The notes beneath the pieces were generated by a model that worked only from the letters and a program-made list of their open reading frames with translations, had not been told where the DNA came from and searched no databases. A stretch of DNA of 64,000 nt from Acidiferrobacterales bacterium (GTDB lineage Bacteria > Pseudomonadota > Gammaproteobacteria > Arenicellales > Poriferihabitantaceae). How positions within the stretch are numbered: the first letter of the stretch is position 1; each line of letters begins with the position of its first letter. Location: the NCBI GenBank assembly GCA_019633985.1, contig JAHQWE010000005.1, positions 1 to 64,000 on the forward strand, given 5' to 3'. Shown piece by piece: positions 26,360-35,318 of the stretch. A program made the translations under genes and the position numbers.

Positions 26360-27691
26360 TTAGATCGTCCGGGACATCACTTCCCTGGAGGTAGCGAACT
26401 CTTTGACCTCAGGCCATTTTTCTCTCAGTGCTACAGCGCTCTCACGAAAGCCCGGCGGTGTACGGCCGTTGTAAGGGCCGTTTTGCAGGCAGGGCACGTG
26501 AATCGCGAGTACTTTACCCGCCGCCGCCCTTACCTGAATTGCCAAGTCGACACCGTGAAGATGATCACCGATTTTTGGATCCACCCGACGGGCAGTATTC
26601 GCTGGCATGATAATAATTTCGTCATCCAGAAAATCGACTTCTTTGATCATATTTTGCTCGGGATAGTGCGTTTGTTCGGGCGTCAATGTTGACCCATGGA
26701 CAACAAACTGCCCTTCCAGATTGCGCTGGACACCAGATGATCCTGCTACCCAGTTACTTCCGTATCGGGATTCAATGTCCCTGATTTGGTCGGACAACCT
26801 TAAATCCCACTGATCAGGCAAATACATATGCTCCCGGACAAGCACCACGTACTCATGCTTGGCTTTGCCGATACCATCGTTCCAGGCATCTGCAAGCTTC
26901 ATCGGACGACGATAGATACTGATTTGGTGCGGGTGATCGGTCTTTATAACGGGTGATGAATAAAAATTATCCTTCAAAACACCAGTGTACCGACTGTGCA
27001 CAATAAAACTGACAGGCGTTCGATTGCGTGACTTGGGATCGATTTGTTGGCAGGAGATGTTTAGGTACTGAAAGCTTTCCATATCCTGTAACGTCGACTC
27101 AGAAATTTCTAGCTTCTCAAGCAAAGGCTTCATTTGATGAGCGAGCTGATCATCTTTCTGAAAAATTCGACTATGCAATTTGGGCATCATCCCTGCATCC
27201 AGCATTAGTTTGGATATATTCGCCAAACAGTAAAATCGCACATGCGTGGCGTCAAGCAATCCCACATTCCTGTATTGAAAATCACCTTTCAACAATCTGC
27301 GAAAAATGGAGAAATGTTGAATATTGGGAATGGAGGTGTATAACTCACCACCCTCGGAGAGTAATGCCCTTGCCTTTTTGAGTGCTGCGAGGGGGTTAAA
27401 AAGATGTTCGACCACATCGCCAAGAATGATGGCATCGTATTTACCTTCAAGATGCCCCAGGTCATCATGTTCGACATTGAGAACATGGACTTCGTCCAGT
27501 TTTTCCCTGGCGAGAGCTGCCATGCTATCGTTAATTTCAATTCCGCAGACGACCCTTGATGGATCCTGCTTTTTTAACTCATGACCCAGCAGGCCGGTAT
27601 CACAACCGATATCGAGGATGCGCTTTGCCCCGAGTGGAATAATGTCGAACAGATACTTATTAAAACTGTTGTAACGGAGTTTATCCGACAT
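26360..27691 (-). CDS. Two-domain protein: SAM methyltransferase fused to a glycosyltransferase-2-like domain
   Basis: The 443-residue protein has an N-terminal class I methyltransferase (AKRILDIGCDTGLLGHEL, IILGDVVEHLFNPLAAL, LLSEGGELYTSIPN; about 1-170). A linker leads into a C-terminal half (about 226-443) that follows the order of the glycosyltransferase 2_5-type family: LADAWNDGIGKAKHEYVVLVREHMYLPDQWD, WVAGSSGVQ, EVDFLDDEIIIMP and HLHGVDLAIQVRAAAGKVLAI. The usual acidic HxDV is replaced by REHM, so transferase activity is uncertain. It may act on a surface polysaccharide, but no such cluster is adjacent. Confidence 0.75.
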   Translation of the reverse strand: MSDKLRYNSFNKYLFDIIPLGAKRILDIGCDTGLLGHELKKQDPSRVVCGIEINDSMAALAREKLDEVHVLNVEHDDLGHLEGKYDAIILGDVVEHLFNPLAALKKARALLSEGGELYTSIPNIQHFSIFRRLLKGDFQYRNVGLLDATHVRFYCLANISKLMLDAGMMPKLHSRIFQKDDQLAHQMKPLLEKLEISESTLQDMESFQYLNISCQQIDPKSRNRTPVSFIVHSRYTGVLKDNFYSSPVIKTDHPHQISIYRRPMKLADAWNDGIGKAKHEYVVLVREHMYLPDQWDLRLSDQIRDIESRYGSNWVAGSSGVQRNLEGQFVVHGSTLTPEQTHYPEQNMIKEVDFLDDEIIIMPANTARRVDPKIGDHLHGVDLAIQVRAAAGKVLAIHVPCLQNGPYNGRTPPGFRESAVALREKWPEVKEFATSREVMSRTI

Positions 27692-27708
27692 TCTCTTAAG
27701 CCGAAGGT

Positions 27709-28323
27709 CTACTCAGGCCGTGTGGCTGACAGAATATCGCCAAACGTGGCGTATTCGCCCGCCCCCAATCTGGCAAGGGGTTCGATATTTTTGGCACTGA
27801 TTTTAAGTCTGCCTTTTTCATTCATTTCGGCACAGCTGTCATCAATCCAGATCGACTGTACTTCACCAAATACTAGGGCCTGATTGTTGTTGCCGATGGT
27901 TTTAAGTTCGTAGGTGGTGCAGCACATCGCTAATTTGCATTGAGCAACCCGCGGCAGCGTAAACCCGTCTATCTTTGCTGTGTGTATGGAGTTAGTCTCT
28001 ATCTCAGAAGTGCCATAAGGCAGTGTTGCTGAGGTTTGATTGAGATCAGGAAGCTGTTGAACGCTTGCAATGTTAACAACAAAGTGGTTCCGCTCCTCAA
28101 TATTTATCAAGGTGTCTTTTTGGGTTCCATCCGGCTGTAAACCGATAGAAAACATAATCAGAGGCGGGTCGCTGGCCACCGCATTGAAATACGAAAAAGG
28201 TGCAAGGTTCAGACTTCTATCCTGATTTTCAGAAAGAACCCAGGCGATCGGTCGAGGAATGACTGTTTGGGTCATCGTGAAATAAGCATCGGCCGCTTTC
28301 AATTCAGCCATGTTGATTTGCAT
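27709..28323 (-). CDS. Flavin reductase-like (FMN-binding split-barrel) protein
   Basis: The 204-residue product belongs to the flavin reductase-like family. TVIPRPIAWVLSENQDRSLNLAPFSYFNAVASDPPLIMFSIG is the FMN-binding signature, followed by KDTLINIEERNHFVVNIASV and a final acidic strand. Relatives reduce flavins or act as FMN-dependent oxidoreductases. It lies 17 bases upstream of the methyltransferase/glycosyltransferase fusion on the same strand and is probably co-transcribed with it. Confidence 0.85.
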   Translation of the reverse strand: MQINMAELKAADAYFTMTQTVIPRPIAWVLSENQDRSLNLAPFSYFNAVASDPPLIMFSIGLQPDGTQKDTLINIEERNHFVVNIASVQQLPDLNQTSATLPYGTSEIETNSIHTAKIDGFTLPRVAQCKLAMCCTTYELKTIGNNNQALVFGEVQSIWIDDSCAEMNEKGRLKISAKNIEPLARLGAGEYATFGDILSATRPE

Positions 28324-29400
28324 GATTTGTTATCGAATCAGTTAAAGGTTAAGGGGAAGCGTGGTTTTTTATTGGTGCGTTGAGACACGAGAATACATTG
28401 TCAGAGAATGGTTCAGTATGCAACGTCTTGTATACGATTCAGCCAAGTATTCTACTTATATTATTCAGTCACGTCGGTTCGAACCGCATCGGGCAATCGA
28501 CTCGGGTTGGAGACAAATTTCTAATCCAGATTTAACATTTTTAGGCTCCACATCAGTTGCATGACCCGAAGATCGAAACCGGCTTTCATTATCAAGTTAG
28601 ATGAAGTGAGGATATTCGATGGCGCGGTTCTTTGAGGTTGTGCAGTGATTGGCATAACATAAGAAATAATAGTTGCCGGTGGCGTAAAGTCCGGATCAAC
28701 ACTGACAAAGTATCCAACCAATATTTTCGCAGCAGGATTTCCATCGCTCGTACCAGAATCGGATCACCTGAAATGCTTCAGCGCTTTAAAATACTGGGTT
28801 AGCTCGTTCGCAATACACTGCTTGGGGCCAGCACCCGTTGTTTTATCAATCGTTCGGTAGGGAAGTGAGTGGGTGCTGACACAGGGCGTCACTTTGTACA
28901 GTTGTGAGTGCTGATCCAGTTTCTTCAGCGACGCCAGATCTTTTTTTAAAAAGGCAATAGACGAGGGCACCAGACTAGATGTATGACATCTGGCTAGTCG
29001 GTATCAATAGTTGATATGTCTGCTGTTGCCGAAATTGGCTTCGAGGGATAAAAACTCGGACAGATACTTATGGCTAAGTGACGCGACACTCAGACAATGG
29101 ATCGGATCGGGATTTCATCGCTCGATTTCGGAGACTTTAGACTGAAAATGAAAGTCTTGATTATCCGCAAGGGGCTGCAAATATTGAGCAAGCAGTTTAA
29201 ATGCAGTGGGATCTGAGGCAGGGTTGTAGTCGAGAACGCCGGATGAAATATCCAATATTCTTCTGAATTCGGGAATAATTCCTGGAAAGCTTCGTATGGA
29301 AAAACTGGATACGCAGGCAAAGAACCGAATGCGTGCAGCCTGGGGGTGGACTGAGCCTATTCGTTTTCTGTTGCCAGATTTTGGCTTGGAAAGCCGGTAG
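28324..29400. other. Long gene-poor region with possible decayed coding sequence
   Basis: More than 1 kb lacks an intact gene. Several minus-strand stretches read like protein but have no start or are broken by stops: about 28521-28721, 28764-28970 and 29115-29399. I cannot tie them to one family, nor join them in a single frame. A 12-bp palindrome CGGTTCGAACCG lies at 28475-28486. The region should also carry the promoter for the flavin reductase-like gene near its left end. Confidence 0.45.
29115..29399 (-). pseudogene. Possible C-terminal gene remnant
   Basis: A minus-strand frame is open for 94 codons and ends at TGA 29115-29117, but has no start codon and runs into the terminator of the cold-shock gene at its upstream end. 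The last 55 residues (IIPEFRRILDISSGVLDYNP and a following amphipathic helix) have the composition of a soluble helical protein. A plus-strand frame in the same DNA also reads plausibly, so strand and reality are uncertain. Confidence 0.25.
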
Positions 29401-29444
29401 GAGTAAACAAAACGCCTGGCTGTAGTTCGAGGCTACAGCCAGGC
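29401..29444 (-). terminator. Intrinsic terminator of the cold-shock gene
   Basis: A perfect 12-bp stem (29414-29425 with 29433-29444) closes a 7-base loop. On the minus strand the stem is followed by GTTTTGTTTAC, a T-rich tract. It begins 9 bases after the stop codon of the cold-shock gene, so it terminates that short transcript. Confidence 0.85.
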
Positions 29445-29453
29445 TGAACTGGA

Positions 29454-29666
29454 CTAAAGTCCGGTGACGTTTTCCGCCTGTGGTCCTTTTGGGCTCTCGG
29501 TCACTTCAAAAGTCACCTGCTGCCCATCTCGCAAAGTCTTGCGACCCTGACCATTGATAGCGCGGTAGTGAACAAACACATCTGCGCCGCCTTCTCTTTC
29601 GATGAATCCGAAGCCCTTGGAGTCGTTGAACCATTTAACGGTTCCGTTGATCAACTCACCTGACAT
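29454..29666 (-). CDS. Cold-shock protein (CspA family)
   Basis: The 70-residue single cold-shock domain has both RNA-binding motifs, [15 protein letters not shown] (RNP1) and VFVHYRAI (RNP2), and ends in PQAENVTGL. Such proteins melt RNA structure and act as chaperones or antiterminators. The ATG at 29666 follows AAGAGGT; the longer frame to 29693 adds an unlikely nine residues. The roughly 240 bases upstream to proS leave room for the long structured 5' leader common in cold-inducible members, with a possible TATATT -10 element on the minus strand near 29830. Confidence 0.95.
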   Translation of the reverse strand: MSGELINGTVKWFNDSKGFGFIEREGGADVFVHYRAINGQGRKTLRDGQQVTFEVTESPKGPQAENVTGL

Positions 29667-29904
29667 ACTTTTTACCTCTTGTTGCAAAAACACCCCTTAA
29701 TAAAGCGTTTTACCGCCTTACCGGAGCTAAACTGGATGAAACGAATAACAATGCAAATCTTGAAAACCGACACCGCTAGAAACGTCTTTCCGCGAAAACA
29801 GCTAGATAGTCCTCACTGTTATTCGCGAATATACCACCTTTTTTTTACAGCAATATCACTAAATTGGGACTCTTTTGAAAAGTATTTGACGCAAATGCGA
29901 TTGA

Positions 29905-31623
29905 TTATCCGGCGTCATGAATGGCGCTGAGCACTGAAACGAGCTCGTCGATCGGGATTTCCTGCTCATCTCCCGTCGCCCGATTCCGGTATTCCACAAC
30001 CCCTTTCTCAAGACTTCGGTCACCAATCACCAGCCGATGGGGTATGCCGATCAGTTCCATATCAGCAAACATGACTCCAGGACGTTCATTACGATCATCC
30101 AGTAGCACTTCCATCCCGGCTGCCTCGAGCTGATCATGAAGATGGTCAGCCGTTGTGCGCACAGAATCGGATTTCTGATAGCCAACTGGCACGATAGCGA
30201 CATCCCAGGGGGTGAGTGAGGAAGGCCAAATAATGCCCTTGTCGTCGTGGTTTTGTTCGATTGCCGCTGCGATAACGCGTGTGACACCAATACCGTAACA
30301 ACCCATATACACAGGGACGCCTTTACCGTTTTCGTCAAGCACAGTAGCACCAATTGCTTCACTGTAAGTCGTACCCAGCTGGAAGATATGCCCTACCTCG
30401 ATACCACGAGCAATGGTCAACCTGCCTTTGCCGTCCGGACTTGGATCACCTTCGACTACATTACGAATATCGGCCACATTCTCCAATGGCAGATCCCTTC
30501 CCCAATTAATTCCAAAATAGTGCTTGTCTTCAATGTTGGCCCCTGCGCCAAAATCGGCCATCGCAGCGACCTCAAAATCCACAATAAAAGGGATGGGAAG
30601 ATTTACCGGTCCGAGGGAACCCGGTCCCGCACCAATTGCATCACGTATCTCGGCCTCATCCGCCATTTTCAGCGGTTTGGCAATCAGTGATTGGTTTTCA
30701 GCTTTGACCGCATTTAGCTCATGATCACCTCTGACAAGCAATGCAACAAGCTTGTGGTCGCTGTCTTCTGCGGCATGCACCACCAGTGTTTTTATTGTCT
30801 TCTCGATTGGTAGCCCGAAGCCTTCAACCAATGCTTTGATTGTTTTGGTATTCGGTGTATCCACCAGACGCATTTCTTCACTCGCTTTTGCGCGTTCTGT
30901 GCTCGGGATCGATACTGCTTTTTCGAGATTCGCCGCGTATTCGCTGGTATCGGAAAACACGATTGCATCTTCTCCTGAATCTGCGAGAACATGAAACTCG
31001 TGAGATCCCTCCCCGCCGATACTGCCGTTGTCAGCGACTACTGCGCGGTAGTTTAGTTTCAGCCGATCAAATATTGCGACATAGGTGTCATACATCACCT
31101 GGTAAGACTCAATTAATGAGGCTTCATCGATATTGAATGAATAGGCATCTTTCATAATGAACTCCCGGCCTCGCATAATGCCAAAGCGTGGTCGAATTTC
31201 ATCTCGAAATTTGGTTTGGATCTGGTAGAAGTTCAAAGGTAGTTGACGGTAGCTCCTCACTTCATTTTTGACGAGCTGTGTGATCACTTCCTCATGGGTT
31301 GGACTGAGACAGAAATCTCGCTGGTGGCGATCTTTAATTCTCAACAACTCTGGACCATATTTTTCCCAACGTCCCGACTGCTGCCAAAGCTCTGCTGGGT
31401 GTACTCCGGGCAGTAATACTTCCTGTGCACCAGAACGATCCATTTCCTCTCGCACGATGTTCTGAACTTTGTGTAATACCCGCATTCCCGTGGGTAACCA
31501 ATTGTAAACGCCCGCGGCCAGACGTCTGATCAAGCCGGCGCGCAGCATCAGTTGGTGGCTGATGATCTCGGCATCGGCAGGTACTTCTTTGAGCGTGGCT
31601 AGGAGGTTTTGAGATGTGCGCAT
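29905..31623 (-). CDS. proS: Prolyl-tRNA synthetase
   Basis: The 572-residue class II synthetase has the bacterial ProS layout: motif 1 region [34 protein letters not shown], motif 2 with [25 protein letters not shown], an inserted YbaK-like editing domain (about 230-390, KTIKTLVV and [12 protein letters not shown]), motif 3 with [15 protein letters not shown], and the anticodon domain at the end. With the free-standing YbaK deacylase at 3603, the cell has both cis and trans editing of mischarged tRNA(Pro). Confidence 0.98.
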   Translation of the reverse strand: MRTSQNLLATLKEVPADAEIISHQLMLRAGLIRRLAAGVYNWLPTGMRVLHKVQNIVREEMDRSGAQEVLLPGVHPAELWQQSGRWEKYGPELLRIKDRHQRDFCLSPTHEEVITQLVKNEVRSYRQLPLNFYQIQTKFRDEIRPRFGIMRGREFIMKDAYSFNIDEASLIESYQVMYDTYVAIFDRLKLNYRAVVADNGSIGGEGSHEFHVLADSGEDAIVFSDTSEYAANLEKAVSIPSTERAKASEEMRLVDTPNTKTIKALVEGFGLPIEKTIKTLVVHAAEDSDHKLVALLVRGDHELNAVKAENQSLIAKPLKMADEAEIRDAIGAGPGSLGPVNLPIPFIVDFEVAAMADFGAGANIEDKHYFGINWGRDLPLENVADIRNVVEGDPSPDGKGRLTIARGIEVGHIFQLGTTYSEAIGATVLDENGKGVPVYMGCYGIGVTRVIAAAIEQNHDDKGIIWPSSLTPWDVAIVPVGYQKSDSVRTTADHLHDQLEAAGMEVLLDDRNERPGVMFADMELIGIPHRLVIGDRSLEKGVVEYRNRATGDEQEIPIDELVSVLSAIHDAG

Positions 31624-32309
31624 TCGGAGTATTGACTAGAGCGGGGTGGGCTAGTCTACGCGCTTTCAGGGTCGGTTTAAACCGTCCGTCTTGACGGCAA
31701 TTTCAAGCCAAATAAGAAGAAGAAAATGAAAGCTTTGCATCGGTTTGCCGGGCTGTCGCAGGATCGTTATCTAACGATTCGAGATAAGATAAAAAAAGAA
31801 AGAGATTACGAAGTGATTGTTGGAGCGTATTGCATTTGATATGGGAGAGAACACCCAGCCAGTATCGCAAAACAATCCTAGTGACTCAGAATCAACTACA
31901 GTGAATTGAAATCGAAAACACCGAAAGTTTTACTTTATTAGGCGGGGCGTTCCGAATAGGTTACTTCCACACTTTCGGGCCGTCAGATGACGATTAACTC
32001 TCGCCAGGAAAGGGCTATGTTAGCTATATTGGATATCCAGATTTTCGGGATGAGTTGAAGTACTTCATCGCTCATCCTAGAGAGACAATTGAGATCGCGC
32101 ACCATGGATTGAATATCTATCAGAGGACGCTAAACTAATGGAGTTAAGTTTTCTAAATTGGGCTGCCGGGGTTAAAACGAGTGATAGTGATTGCCGATGC
32201 AAGCGAATTCTCACTAGCATCAAGTACGTCGGTAGCGTAAAACGGTCTGTTCGTTCTTTAATGCTTCCCGCCGCGCTCGTTTCCGAAATAACCTTAAAAA
32301 TCTGACATC
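31624..32309. other. Gene-poor region with coding remnants
   Basis: About 690 bases between divergent proS and the asparaginase gene. A 37-codon plus-strand frame (31726-31839) starts with ATG and is rich in basic residues; I cannot confirm it as a gene. A further plus-strand frame at 32001-32138 looks like the end of a decayed gene and is listed separately. The promoters of proS and the asparaginase gene must lie at the two ends. Confidence 0.45.
32001..32138 (+). pseudogene. Possible glycosyltransferase C-terminal remnant
   Basis: A 45-codon frame without a start, preceded directly by an in-frame TAA, encodes GYVSYIGYPDFRDELKYFI and then AHPRETIEIAHHGLNIYQRTLN. The pattern Y.D..EL...I..yl.HP.E...IA..G is typical of the C-terminal end of CgeB/glycosyltransferase-1-like proteins. 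Another frame just upstream (GGAFRIGYFHTFGPSDDD, ending at a stop near 31995) could be an earlier piece after a frameshift. This suggests a decayed gene; the identification is tentative. Confidence 0.35.
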
Positions 32310-33329
32310 ATGAAAGCAACCGCATTTTCCAATCCTATTCTGGCAAACGTCGTACGGGGTTCCGAAGTGGAATCGGTGCATCGTGGTAGCGCGGTGGTCG
32401 TGGATAGCGAGGGCAAGGTGGTTGATCAGATCGGCGAAATAGATCGGTTGATCTACCCGCGTTCCGCGTTGAAACTCTTACAGGCTATTCCACTTGTGGA
32501 ATCGGAAGCAGCCGACGCGTTTGGGTTGTCAGAAAGAGAGCTTTCGCTCGCATGTGCGTCGCACAATGCTGAACCTTTCCATGTTGAAGCCGTCACAGAA
32601 TGGCTCGATAAGCTTGGTCTGGTTGGAGAAGATCTGGAGTGTGGTCCAACCTTGCCACTACAGGAACAAGCCGCACATACCTTGATTGCTGACCACATTA
32701 CTCCTGGCAGAGTGCATCAAAACTGTTCCGGGAAACATACCGGGATGCTGACGCTGTGCAAACACAAGGGATGGCCAACCAAAGGGTATAGCGAATACGA
32801 ACACCCGGCCCAACAGACCTGGATGAAGACAATGGGCGAGGTGATGGAGCTCGATATATTTTCCCTTCCATGGGAAAGAGATGGTTGTGGGTTGCCTGCC
32901 GTGCAGATGCCGCTAGCCAAACTAGCGTTGGGACTGGCGCGTTTTACCGATGATAAAACCATCCCCCCAAATCGGGCGACAGCAATGCGCCGTATACTTG
33001 CTGCGGTCACAAAGTATCCGGAAATGATTGCGGGCACTGATCGATGTTGTACCGCTGTCATCGCGGAAACGGCCGGAAATGTGGTGGTGAAAACCGGCGC
33101 TGAAGCGGTGTTCGCGGGATGTGTTCCAGGGTCTGGTCTCGGCTTTGCGCTAAAAGTGGATGATGGTTCTACCAGGGGGAGCGAAGTGGCTCTGGGTGCA
33201 CTTTTGCAGCGTCTTGGAGTGCTGGATGTGGTGGCAAAAGAACGACTATCACAATGGTTCCAACCTTCTATTATCAATAGTCAGGGCAAGCGCACCGGGG
33301 AAGTTGTTGCCTCTGAAGTTTGGACTTAG
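32310..33329 (+). CDS. Asparaginase II-family (thermolabile type) L-asparaginase
   Basis: The 339-residue product matches the Asparaginase_II family (Rhizobium-type thermolabile asparaginase), unrelated to E. coli AnsA/AnsB. Family blocks seen are VVRGSEVESVHRGSAVVVD, IYPRSALKLLQAIPLVE, LACASHNAEPFHVEAV, HQNCSGKHTGMLTLCKHKGW and RDGCGLPAVQMPLAKLALG. The Ser-x-x-Lys in YPRSALK and the Cys/Lys in NCSGKH are the likely active-site positions. It would hydrolyse L-asparagine to aspartate and ammonia in the cytosol. It is monocistronic. Confidence 0.88.
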   Translation: MKATAFSNPILANVVRGSEVESVHRGSAVVVDSEGKVVDQIGEIDRLIYPRSALKLLQAIPLVESEAADAFGLSERELSLACASHNAEPFHVEAVTEWLDKLGLVGEDLECGPTLPLQEQAAHTLIADHITPGRVHQNCSGKHTGMLTLCKHKGWPTKGYSEYEHPAQQTWMKTMGEVMELDIFSLPWERDGCGLPAVQMPLAKLALGLARFTDDKTIPPNRATAMRRILAAVTKYPEMIAGTDRCCTAVIAETAGNVVVKTGAEAVFAGCVPGSGLGFALKVDDGSTRGSEVALGALLQRLGVLDVVAKERLSQWFQPSIINSQGKRTGEVVASEVWT

Positions 33330-33602
33330 GCTGCATTGTTGCTGAATGGAAAACAGGCGGGTAACGCCAAACGCCACAATTCGCGTTCAACGACGCAAGG
33401 CCTCGCTGGGGGACAAATATACAACGATAGTTGCTCTGGTTGTAGGGCAAGGCTGATGACATGGCTTTAAACGTTTCTACTGTGGTAACACTCTGTAATG
33501 CTTCGCCGGGTTGTCATGCAACCTGTAGAACCAGACATTCCACCCGCTCTAGAAGTATATAAAGCGTTTAAGCTACAGCCGATTTTGCGCGGGGCTTACG
33601 CA

Positions 33603-34628
33603 CTATTTGTTTTCGAAATAAGAACGAATGATGTCAGCTGCCTGAACAATATCCGCTTCCGTGATATGTCGATGGATGACCAGTCGTGCAGGATTGCGGC
33701 CGCCGAATTTGAGCCCTCTTTCGGCGCACCACTGATGAAACGCAGCGCCATCGTCATCGCTGGCTGAGAGATACACCATATTAGTGTTAGACTGATTTCC
33801 GTGCACGATTAGGCCGTCAACATCGAGCAATCTTTCTGCGAGCTGAGCGGCCAGTTTATGGTCTTCGAGCAATCTGTCAACGTTGTTTTCAATGGCGTAC
33901 AAGCCGGCGCCGGCCAGCATGCCTATTTGCCGCATGCCCCCTCCCACCATTTTTCTCCAGCGCTTGGCCTGGTGGATAAACTCTTCATTCCCTAAAAGCA
34001 CGGAACCGACCGGTGCACCTAGCCCTTTGGACAGGCAAATGGAAACAGAGTCAAATGGTTGAGTTACTTTTTCCAGTGAAACGCCGAGACCGACAGCAGC
34101 ATTAAAAGCACGAGCGCCATCGAGATGAAATCGCATTCCATGTTGCCGGGTCAATTCTTTGGCTTCAGCAACATAGGATAGCGGAATGATTTTACCGGCG
34201 GTTGTATTTTCCAGAGCAAGTAAGCGTGTGCGTGCGAAATGAAAGTCGTCAGCCTTGATCGCTTTTTTGATCTTGGCGAGAGGCATGGTGCCGTCTGCAT
34301 CCAGCTCAATCGGTTGTGGTTGAATACTCCCCAAAACGGCAGCACCTCCCGCTTCGTATTTATAAGTATGGGCTTCTTGACCAACGATATATTCCTCACC
34401 ACGCTGGCAGTGAGTGAGCAATGCAACCAGATTGCTCTGGGTGCCTGTTGGAAAGAATAACCCTGTCTCATGCCCTGCCATTTGCGACAGGGTTCGCTCC
34501 AGCGATTTGGCGGTCGGATCTTCCTCGTAAACGTCGTCTCCAATAGGCGAGCTCGCCATTGCTTCGCGCATCGCGTCATCAGGGAGGGTGACGGTGTCGC
34601 TTCTCAGGTCGATGATATTTGAGTCCAT
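33603..34628 (-). CDS. ltaE: Low-specificity L-threonine aldolase
   Basis: This PLP enzyme cleaves L-threonine and L-allo-threonine to glycine and acetaldehyde. The 341-residue product starts IIDLRSDTVTLPDDAMREAM, has DDVYEEDPTAKSLERTLS, the HLDGARAFNAAVGLG strand (Asp that holds PLP) and SICLSKGLGAPVGSVL with the Schiff-base Lys. It ends with a small C-terminal domain. The ATG at 34628 is used; the longer frame to 34685 would overlap the divergent membrane gene and is not conserved. Confidence 0.95.
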   Translation of the reverse strand: MDSNIIDLRSDTVTLPDDAMREAMASSPIGDDVYEEDPTAKSLERTLSQMAGHETGLFFPTGTQSNLVALLTHCQRGEEYIVGQEAHTYKYEAGGAAVLGSIQPQPIELDADGTMPLAKIKKAIKADDFHFARTRLLALENTTAGKIIPLSYVAEAKELTRQHGMRFHLDGARAFNAAVGLGVSLEKVTQPFDSVSICLSKGLGAPVGSVLLGNEEFIHQAKRWRKMVGGGMRQIGMLAGAGLYAIENNVDRLLEDHKLAAQLAERLLDVDGLIVHGNQSNTNMVYLSASDDDGAAFHQWCAERGLKFGGRNPARLVIHRHITEADIVQAADIIRSYFENK

Positions 34629-34724
34629 GGATGATGAGACGAGGGCTGATGTGCCGAATATTGTGAAGGCCTGTAAGTGTGGCACAATGTGCTAAAGCGC
34701 TCCATTACTTCTTGTCCTCTTAGC

Positions 34725-35318
34725 TTGAACACCCCTGCACATATTGTTTTCAGTTTAGCCGCATTGGGGCCTGGCAGAGCTGCGACTTATCCATTGGCGA
34801 TCGCTACGGGCGCAGTATTGCCAGATCTGGCTATGATGTTTTTTTATGCATGGCACAAACTGATTGGCACTGCCGAAGACATGATCTGGTCACATCACTA
34901 TTATCAGGAAAGCTGGCAAGGGGTCTTTGATTTTTGGAACTCGATACCGTTAGTGGCAGCCGCTATGTTTTTCTTTTACTGGCGCGAGAGAACTGCACTG
35001 GCTTGTTTATTCGCAAGCATGCTGACGCACTGTGTGCTGGATTTTTTTGTGCATAACGATGATGCACATCGGCACTTCTATCCGTTTTCGAACTGGAAAC
35101 TTCAAAGTCCGATTTCCTATTGGGACCCGTCGCACTACGGTGATATTGTGGGTAAGATTGAGGTCGCGGCGGTGTTGGTGTTGTCTATCTGGTTATGGCG
35201 TGCAACGCGTGCTAATCCCCTGATGGTCGATCGATCAGCCAGGCTTTATTCCTTATTGGTTTTGACAAATTTGATCTACCTCGGTTTTTTTTATTACGTG
35301 GTGCAGACATGGGCATAA
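34725..35318 (+). CDS. Membrane protein, YdjM/DUF457-like (predicted metal-binding)
   Basis: About 197 residues with five hydrophobic helices. The N-terminal NTPAHIVFSLAALGPGR and GAVLPDLAMMFFY, the SHHYYQESW loop and the LTHCVLDFFVHNDDAHRHFYPFSNW stretch are His- and Asp-rich, typical of membrane-bound predicted hydrolases of the YdjM type. I place the start at the TTG at 34725, just before NTPAH; the GTG at 34677 would extend it by 16 polar residues and sits opposite the divergent gene's start. The last 10 bases overlap the Rieske gene. Confidence 0.65.
   Translation: MNTPAHIVFSLAALGPGRAATYPLAIATGAVLPDLAMMFFYAWHKLIGTAEDMIWSHHYYQESWQGVFDFWNSIPLVAAAMFFFYWRERTALACLFASMLTHCVLDFFVHNDDAHRHFYPFSNWKLQSPISYWDPSHYGDIVGKIEVAAVLVLSIWLWRATRANPLMVDRSARLYSLLVLTNLIYLGFFYYVVQTWA

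Noticed and set aside
28475..28486. GGTTCGAACC motif resembling a tRNA T-loop
   Set aside because: It is only a short palindrome (CGGTTCGAACCG); no acceptor stem, anticodon arm or D-arm can be built around it.
31726..31839. 37-codon plus-strand frame after proS
   Set aside because: Only weak purine-rich sequence upstream and no recognisable family; kept as a note in the gap entry, not as a gene.
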